56,508 nt of DNA from Polyangiaceae bacterium. Lineage in GTDB: Bacteria > Myxococcota_A > Polyangia > Polyangiales > Polyangiaceae. Shown piece by piece: positions 52,126 to 56,508 of the stretch. The position numbers and the translations under genes are program-made. Location: the NCBI GenBank assembly GCA_025937895.1, contig JAICQL010000023.1, forward strand, positions 1 to 56,508. Reading direction: 5' to 3'. Every line of letters starts with the position of its first letter. Position 1 is the first letter of the stretch. Under the pieces are notes generated by a model. The model searched no databases and had not been told where the DNA came from. It saw nothing but the letters and a program-made list of their open reading frames with translations.

Positions 52126-53214
52126 GTGTCAACCGCACAGGTACAGCCCTTGACCGAGATCTCCAGACGCAAAGACGAGCACCTCGAGCTCGCAGCTCAC
52201 GGCGACGTGGCATTTCGCGGAAAGACGACACTGCTCGAGTGCGTGGAGCTGGTCCACGACGCGCTGCCCGAGCTGCATCTGGAGCAGATCCAGCTCGACG
52301 TGCGGCTGTTCGGGCGCCGGCTGCGCGCGCCGCTGGTGCTGGCCGGAATGACCGGCGGTACGGAGCGCGCGCGACAGGTGAACCTGGAGCTGGCCTCCAT
52401 CGCCGAGGAGTGCGGCTATGGGTTCGGCCTCGGCAGTCAGCGCGCCATGCTCAAGGATCCGGCGGCGCTCGGCACGTATCAGGTCCGTTCCGTGGCACCC
52501 TCGGCGCTCGTGCTCGGTAACCTGGGCGCTGTTCAGGCGGCGCGCATGCCAACGAGCGAGATCGCCGCGTTGCTCGACGCGGTCGGCGCAGATGCACTGT
52601 GCGTGCACCTCAACCCCGCGATGGAGGTCGTCCAGAGCGAAGGGGATCGCGACTTTCGCGGTATCGAGGCGACCTTTCAGCGGCTAGCTGTCGAGCTGGA
52701 GCGGCCGGTGATCGCGAAGGAGACGGGCTGCGGTCTGTCCGCGCGGGTGGCGCGCCGGCTCGCCGCAGCGGGCGTTCGCCATGTCGACATCTCCGGCGCG
52801 GGCGGCACGTCCTGGGTGGCGGTGGAGGCGCAGCGAGCGCTGCCGGCGGATCGCGAGCTGGGCCAGCGCTTCTGGGACTGGGGCATCCCCACGGCAGCCA
52901 GCCTCTTGCAGGTGAGCAGCGCGGAGTTTCACACCGTGATCGCCACAGGTGGCATCAACAATGGGCTGGACGCTGCACGGGCGCTCGCGCTCGGTGCGCA
53001 CGCGGTGGGCATCGCGCGGCCCGTGCTGCAGGCGCTGGAGCGCGGGGGCCGTGCAGAGGCCGTGCGCTTCTTGCGCGGAGTGGAGCGCGAGCTGCGGACG
53101 GCGTTGCTGCTGATCGGTGCCGCGGACGTGGCCTCCGCGCGTTCCTGTCCACGGGTGCTCCGCGGCGAGCTGCGATACTGGGCGGAGCTCAGCGGCTCCG
53201 CCGTACGTCCATGA
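52126..53214 (+). CDS. fni: Type 2 isopentenyl-diphosphate delta-isomerase (FMN-dependent)
   Basis: 362 residues from a GTG, divergent from the prenyl synthetase gene. FMN/TIM-barrel signatures: RRKDEHLELA at the start, APLVLAGMTGGTERARQVN, GFGLGSQRAMLKDP, VIAKETGCGLS, VDISGAGGTSWVAVE and IATGGINNGLDAARALALGAHAVGIARP. It interconverts IPP and DMAPP with reduced FMN; it is the isomerase type usual in bacteria with the mevalonate pathway. The upstream 94-bp gap must carry divergent promoters. Confidence 0.95.
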   Translation: MSTAQVQPLTEISRRKDEHLELAAHGDVAFRGKTTLLECVELVHDALPELHLEQIQLDVRLFGRRLRAPLVLAGMTGGTERARQVNLELASIAEECGYGFGLGSQRAMLKDPAALGTYQVRSVAPSALVLGNLGAVQAARMPTSEIAALLDAVGADALCVHLNPAMEVVQSEGDRDFRGIEATFQRLAVELERPVIAKETGCGLSARVARRLAAAGVRHVDISGAGGTSWVAVEAQRALPADRELGQRFWDWGIPTAASLLQVSSAEFHTVIATGGINNGLDAARALALGAHAVGIARPVLQALERGGRAEAVRFLRGVERELRTALLLIGAADVASARSCPRVLRGELRYWAELSGSAVRP

Positions 53215-53219
53215 TCCGG

Positions 53220-53264
53220 GCGGCCCTGATCCAAGCGGCCCTGATCCAAGCGGCCCTGATCCGC
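53220..53264 (+). repeat. 15-bp tandem repeat after fni
   Basis: GCGGCCCTGATCCAA occurs twice, then a third copy with the last two bases changed, starting 5 bp past the fni stop. A partial copy (TGATCC) overlaps the stop codon. The repeat could be read as AALIQ peptides in one frame, but the frame has no start or signal support. No known element matches. Confidence 0.7.
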
Positions 53265-53297
53265 GCTGCGGGTGCGGCGCTTGGGCGCCGGCCTCGT

Positions 53298-53645
53298 TCA
53301 GCGGCTGCGGGGTGCCGGCGGCGGGTGCGAGTTGGAGAGGCAGGAGCGCCCGGAGGCGTACTGCTTCATCGACAGCTCGCGGTACAGCTCGAGCGCCGCC
53401 GGGTGGCGCGGATCCTTCAGCAAGAAGCGCAGCACGCTCTCCAGCGCGGTTGCGGGCTCCAGCTGGCGCTCGGCAACTTGCAGCTTGAGGCGCAGCAGCT
53501 CCAGCAGCTCGGCGGGCTGTCCCGCGCTCGTCTCCAGCTGCTGGCGCGCTTCGCCCAGGCGGCCATCGTCGATCAATCGTGCGATCCCGCGCAGCTCGGG
53601 CGGCAGGGCGCTCGCGTCGGCGCGGGGCGAATTTTGAGTAGCCAC
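53298..53645 (-). CDS. Small helical protein with TPR-like helix pair
   Basis: 115 residues from a GTG at 53645. A helical core (ARLIDDGRLGEARQQLETSAGQPAELLELLRLKLQVAERQLEPATALESVLRFLLKDPRHPAALELYRELSM) reads as two or three TPR-like helix pairs. It has no signal peptide; the C-terminus is Pro/Ser-rich. Function unknown. Divergent from trpF. Reality is supported by codon usage more than by conservation. Confidence 0.55.
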   Translation of the reverse strand: MATQNSPRADASALPPELRGIARLIDDGRLGEARQQLETSAGQPAELLELLRLKLQVAERQLEPATALESVLRFLLKDPRHPAALELYRELSMKQYASGRSCLSNSHPPPAPRSR

Positions 53646-53725
53646 ACCTGTATTCTAGCGCAGCTGCTCGCTGGGGCCCACGCTCCTGCTCAATCTGTGG
53701 CGGCGTTCTCAGCTGGATCTCTGAC

Positions 53726-54367
53726 ATGTACGTGAAGGTCTGCGGAATCACGCATCTGGATGATGCGCTCGGCGCGGTGGCGGCAGGCGCAGACGTGCTT
53801 GGTTTCAATTTCGTGCCGCAGTCGCGGCGTCGGGTGGAGGTCGAGCCAGCGCGTGCCATCATCGAGCGCGTGCGCGGACAGATCCTTTGTGTCGCCGTCG
53901 TGGCGAACTTGCCCACTCGGGAGGCACTGGAGCTGCTCGAGGCGACCGGCGCAGACCGCCTGCAGCTGCACGGAGACGAGCCGCAGGAGTACGTGATCGC
54001 GCTGGGCGCGCGTGCGTTCAAGGCGGTACGCGTCGGGGCAGCCGCAGACGTCGAACAGGCCGCGCTGTTTCCCGGGCACCCGCTGCTGGTGGATGCAAAG
54101 GTCGCAGGACAGCTGGGGGGCACGGGGCACACAGTGGACTGGCCGCTGGTGGCGCCGCTCGCACGCCAGCGGTCATTGATCCTCGCCGGCGGTCTCACGC
54201 CAGAGAACGTGGAGCGCGCAGTGGCGCTGGTGCAGCCGTGGGGCGTCGATGCTGCGAGCGGGGTGGAGCGCTCGGATGATCCGCGGCGGAAGGATCCAGA
54301 AAAGATGCGCAGCTTCGTGGCGGCCGCGCGGCGCTCCTCTCCGGGACGGAGCGCGCCGGAGTTCTGA
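53726..54367 (+). CDS. trpF: Phosphoribosylanthranilate isomerase
   Basis: 213 residues. Signatures run in order: YVKVCGITHLDDA with catalytic Cys, DVLGFNFVPQSRRRV, DRLQLHGDEPQEYV, LLVDAKVAGQLGGTGHTVDW with catalytic Asp, SLILAGGLTPENVERAV and WGVDAASGVERS. It converts phosphoribosylanthranilate to CdRP in tryptophan synthesis. No other trp gene is nearby, so the pathway is scattered in this genome. The C-terminal tail of about 15 residues is basic and dispensable by family comparison. Confidence 0.96.
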   Translation: MYVKVCGITHLDDALGAVAAGADVLGFNFVPQSRRRVEVEPARAIIERVRGQILCVAVVANLPTREALELLEATGADRLQLHGDEPQEYVIALGARAFKAVRVGAAADVEQAALFPGHPLLVDAKVAGQLGGTGHTVDWPLVAPLARQRSLILAGGLTPENVERAVALVQPWGVDAASGVERSDDPRRKDPEKMRSFVAAARRSSPGRSAPEF

Positions 54368-54383
54368 GGCGGCTGCGCCGCCT
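54367..54383. terminator. Bidirectional hairpin between trpF and the phosphoesterase gene
   Basis: AGGCGGC and GCCGCCT around TGC, a perfect 7-bp stem that begins on the trpF stop and touches the last codon of the opposing gene. It has the same TGC loop as the hairpin at 47626. Confidence 0.6.
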
Positions 54384-55014
54384 ACAGCTCGACGTCGAAT
54401 TGCTCGATCGAGATGCCCATCGCCGAGGCATCGATGATGGTCGCGTGCGCGTAGCCCATCGCCGGCGACTCACCCACCGAGCCGACGCTGATGATGCGGA
54501 CATCGCCGATGGAGCGGCAGAAGGGCACGTGGCTGGCGCCGCACACCACCACGTCCGCCGGGTCATCCCCCAGCAGCGCGCTGAGCTCCGCGTCGTCCAT
54601 GTCCGAGCACATGGGCTCGGTCGGATCCAGCGGTGAGCCGTGGACCACCACCAGCTCCTGGCCGGACTCGAGCGGCAGCCGCGCCGTCGGCGGCAGCTTG
54701 CCCAGCCGGGCGATGATCAGCTCGCCCACCTCGCGCTGCACGTCGCGCAGGCGCTGCAGGCGCGCCTGCTCCCCGGGCGTGGTGGCCGTCAGCTTGACCG
54801 GATCCACCTCGTACAGTGCGCGATCGGACAGGCCCTGCACGCACAAGGCGTGACGATCCATCAGCATTTTCCAGGTCTCCAGCGGAGCAGGCCCGGGAAA
54901 GAGCGAGTCGCCACACACGATCAATTGATGAAATTCGCGGGCATCCGCATCCTCCAGCACTCGCGCGAGCGCGGCGGCGTGGCCGTGAATGTCGGAGACG
55001 CATAAAAAGCGCAT
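54382..55014 (-). CDS. Metallophosphoesterase-fold protein with altered metal motifs
   Basis: 210 residues, calcineurin-like fold. Motif 1 is intact (SDIHG, Asp8 and His10), motif 2 intact (CGDSLF, Asp36). Motif 3, normally GNH[DE], reads GLSD (residues 61-64), and the last motif GHxH reads GASH (159-162); the separate His in VVVHGSP is present (His125). It resembles the YfcE/MJ0936-type Metallophos_2 group, but the bridging Asn, the catalytic His and one metal His are replaced. It may bind a single metal or have lost activity. Cytoplasmic, no signal. Confidence 0.8.
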   Translation of the reverse strand: MRFLCVSDIHGHAAALARVLEDADAREFHQLIVCGDSLFPGPAPLETWKMLMDRHALCVQGLSDRALYEVDPVKLTATTPGEQARLQRLRDVQREVGELIIARLGKLPPTARLPLESGQELVVVHGSPLDPTEPMCSDMDDAELSALLGDDPADVVVCGASHVPFCRSIGDVRIISVGSVGESPAMGYAHATIIDASAMGISIEQFDVEL

Positions 55015-55110
55015 GCCGGCTCCATATCACGGACTGGCTGCGTCGGTGTTACCCGGGCCGCCGGGACCGGCCCGACGGCCCCGGCCGTTCATCTTGCGGC
55101 GCGCAGCGGG

Positions 55111-56508
55111 TCAGCGTTTGCGAGCGACGCGCGCGCGGATCTGGCGAATGGCCTCCGAGAACTCGTGGAACTCGCTGCTGCAGCGGGAGCGGCAGGGATT
55201 GCGCTTTGTCTTGCGGCAGCCTGCGGGTCTACGGATCAGCGAGCCCAGCACCTGTGCGCTGCGCTCGTCGCCGTGCTCGCGAGCACGCGGCAGCAGGCTC
55301 AGGCGAGACGCGCAGCTGAGCGCAAAGCGCAGATCGTAGGCAATGGCCAGTGCAGGGGAGAACTGGCTGCTGCCGCGCAGGCTCTCCAGCGCGATCTTGG
55401 CTCGCGTCTCTAGCTCCGGGCGGCGCAGCATCAGCTCGTACAGCAGGTCAGAGCCGGCTGCACCCATGTGCTGGCTCATCACCACGAAGGCGAGCTCTGA
55501 GGCTTTGCCGCGCTCGTTGGCGGCGCGGGATACGATGTAGCGCAGATCGCTATCGGCCTGCTTCTCGGGTGCGATCAAGAGCAAGCGACGGGTGGTCTCC
55601 ATCGCCTCCAGCAGGGTTGCGTTCTTGCCGGCAAAGGCCAGGACCAGCGCCTTGAGCACCGCGGGGTCGCGTGGATACTGCTCGGAGAGCACGCGCAGGC
55701 CATCGGCGCCGGCGGCCACGGCCTTCACCAGGGCCGCCTTGGGAGCTTGCTGGCTGACCTCGACCTCGGCCTCCGCCGCGGGCTCCGCCGCGCCGCCCGG
55801 GTCGGTGCCGGGGCTCTCGGGCGGCCGCGCTTCTTCCGGAGCTGCGCTGGGGCTGGCTGCCTCTGCCTGTGCTGCTGCTTGCGCCGGCGCGGGTGCTGCG
55901 CTCGGCTCGGCAACAGGGCGCACGGAAGCGGTCACTGGCGGGCGCAGTGCCCGCATCTGCAGGGTTCGGTACACCAGGCCGCAGCACAGCAAGGTGGTGG
56001 CCAGCCCGATCGCTGGTCCCAGCAGCCAGCGACGCCACAGGCTGCGGCCGTGCCACCAGCGCCGGTGGAGATACAGGCCGAGCGCGCTCATCACGCCCAC
56101 CAGCGGTAGGACGATGCTGTACCCACGATAGGCCACGCCCGGCGCGAGACCGAACAGACCCGCCATCGCGGGTGGCTCCAGCAGCTCGTCAGCGAAGCGC
56201 GTCAGGAACGCTGCCAGCCCGTACGCAGACAGGCCCGCGATGACAGGCGCACGCAGCGTGTGCAGCCAGTCGACCACCTTGGCGCTGTTCACCCAGACCT
56301 GCTTGCGCAGCCGTCGCAGTGCCAGGGCAGCTGGAAACATCGACATCCCGACCAGCGCGCCCAGCAGCGCCAGCTCCGTCGCGGTGGGATCGACGGTGGT
56401 CCCGCGCAGGGCAAGGATTGCCGCCACCGCGCCGATGCACGAGAGCGAGAGCAGGGCGAAGGCGAACAGTGCCCAGATGGTGAGGCGCAGGCGCGCGCCC
56501 CGGCTCTC
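55111..56508 (-). CDS. Multi-helix membrane protein with soluble C-terminal domain, N-terminus cut by window edge
   Basis: The frame is open from the right edge to the stop at 55111, giving at least 465 residues. The bases before 56427 encode a further membrane helix in frame (LTIWALFAFALLSLSCIGA), so the true start lies outside the window. About four to five membrane helices (for example ELALLGALVGMSMFPAALAL, GYSIVLPLVGVMSALGLYL, LLGPAIGLATTLLCCGLVY) are followed by an Ala/Pro/Glu linker (about residues 200-260), then a helical domain with ADGLRVLSEQYPRDPAVLKALVLAFAGKNATLLEAM and a C-terminal Arg/Cys-rich segment (AGCRKTKRNPCRSRCSSEF). It resembles the C-terminal part of myxobacterial membrane sensor or kinase-associated proteins, but no family is certain. 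Confidence 0.7.
   Translation of the reverse strand, partial: ESRGARLRLTIWALFAFALLSLSCIGAVAAILALRGTTVDPTATELALLGALVGMSMFPAALALRRLRKQVWVNSAKVVDWLHTLRAPVIAGLSAYGLAAFLTRFADELLEPPAMAGLFGLAPGVAYRGYSIVLPLVGVMSALGLYLHRRWWHGRSLWRRWLLGPAIGLATTLLCCGLVYRTLQMRALRPPVTASVRPVAEPSAAPAPAQAAAQAEAASPSAAPEEARPPESPGTDPGGAAEPAAEAEVEVSQQAPKAALVKAVAAGADGLRVLSEQYPRDPAVLKALVLAFAGKNATLLEAMETTRRLLLIAPEKQADSDLRYIVSRAANERGKASELAFVVMSQHMGAAGSDLLYELMLRRPELETRAKIALESLRGSSQFSPALAIAYDLRFALSCASRLSLLPRAREHGDERSAQVLGSLIRRPAGCRKTKRNPCRSRCSSEFHEFSEAIRQIRARVARKR

Noticed and set aside
51087..52520. 477-residue plus-strand frame
   Set aside because: Antisense to the prenyl synthetase and out of frame with fni; no domain content.
52684..54198. 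504-residue minus-strand frame
   Set aside because: Crosses fni and trpF antisense; Arg/Ser/Pro-rich and featureless.

Overview
The window is one continuous chromosomal segment of very high GC content with dense coding on both strands and long antisense open frames typical of such GC. The gene families point to a Myxococcota (myxobacterial) genome: a run of genes resembling the Glt gliding/focal-adhesion machinery (GltD/GltE/GltG-like), an AgmX/PglI-type TonB-like C-terminal domain, a mevalonate pathway with a type 2 isopentenyl-diphosphate isomerase, many short lipoproteins, and alanine/proline-rich linkers. A position within Polyangia rather than Myxococcia is possible but is a guess. I saw no tRNA, rRNA, CRISPR array, insertion sequence or prophage.

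Layout. 1-5.8 kb: scpB (truncated by the left edge) and scpA on the minus strand, both with very long acidic C-terminal tails; a divergent outer-membrane-barrel-like protein; an orphan SctT/FliR-type export-apparatus protein; and a MaoC-type dehydratase. 5.8-7.4 kb: an ECF sigma factor and a membrane anti-sigma-like protein. 7.9-19.0 kb: seven co-directional genes, mostly secreted TPR proteins, corresponding in order to the gltD-gltE-(gltF)-gltG block of Myxococcus xanthus. 19.4-22.2 kb: a secreted helical protein, a large beta-barrel and a short OPX (Wza-like) lipoprotein, which together look like a composite polysaccharide translocon. 22.3-27.1 kb: maf, a small conserved protein, an RluD-family pseudouridine synthase and a catalytic/non-catalytic pair of M16 peptidases. 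27.2-33.5 kb: a minus-strand operon cysK, mazG, rlmN, biotin carboxylase, phosphohexomutase. 34.1-38.7 kb: an amidotransferase-fold protein without its nucleophilic cysteine, two lipoproteins, a MoxR ATPase and an LPG-synthase-type flippase-like membrane protein. 38.6-43.8 kb: lepA, a ribbon-helix-helix regulator with a clear promoter/operator dyad, two tandem lipoproteins rich in EF-hand-like Asp loops, and rluB. 44.1-49.1 kb: a zinc-ribbon protein, a helical protein, pepP, a barrel-like protein, a cysteine-rich protein and a membrane-anchored BNR-repeat protein. 49.1-54.4 kb: a GT4 glycosyltransferase, mevalonate kinase, a polyprenyl synthetase, type 2 IDI and trpF. The right end holds a metallophosphoesterase with altered motifs and a membrane protein cut by the window edge.

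How the parts fit. The 7.9-22.2 kb stretch is the main accessory-type system: an envelope-spanning TPR/TonB-like assembly directly followed, behind its own promoter, by a polysaccharide export pore. The isoprenoid genes at 50-53 kb supply C5 precursors and their condensation. The rest is mainly housekeeping: chromosome segregation, translation (LepA, RlmN, RluB, RluD), nucleotide sanitation (MazG, Maf), and cysteine and lipid precursors. Convergent gene pairs repeatedly share a compact GC-rich hairpin covering both stop codons, and at two junctions the hairpin has been tandemly amplified.
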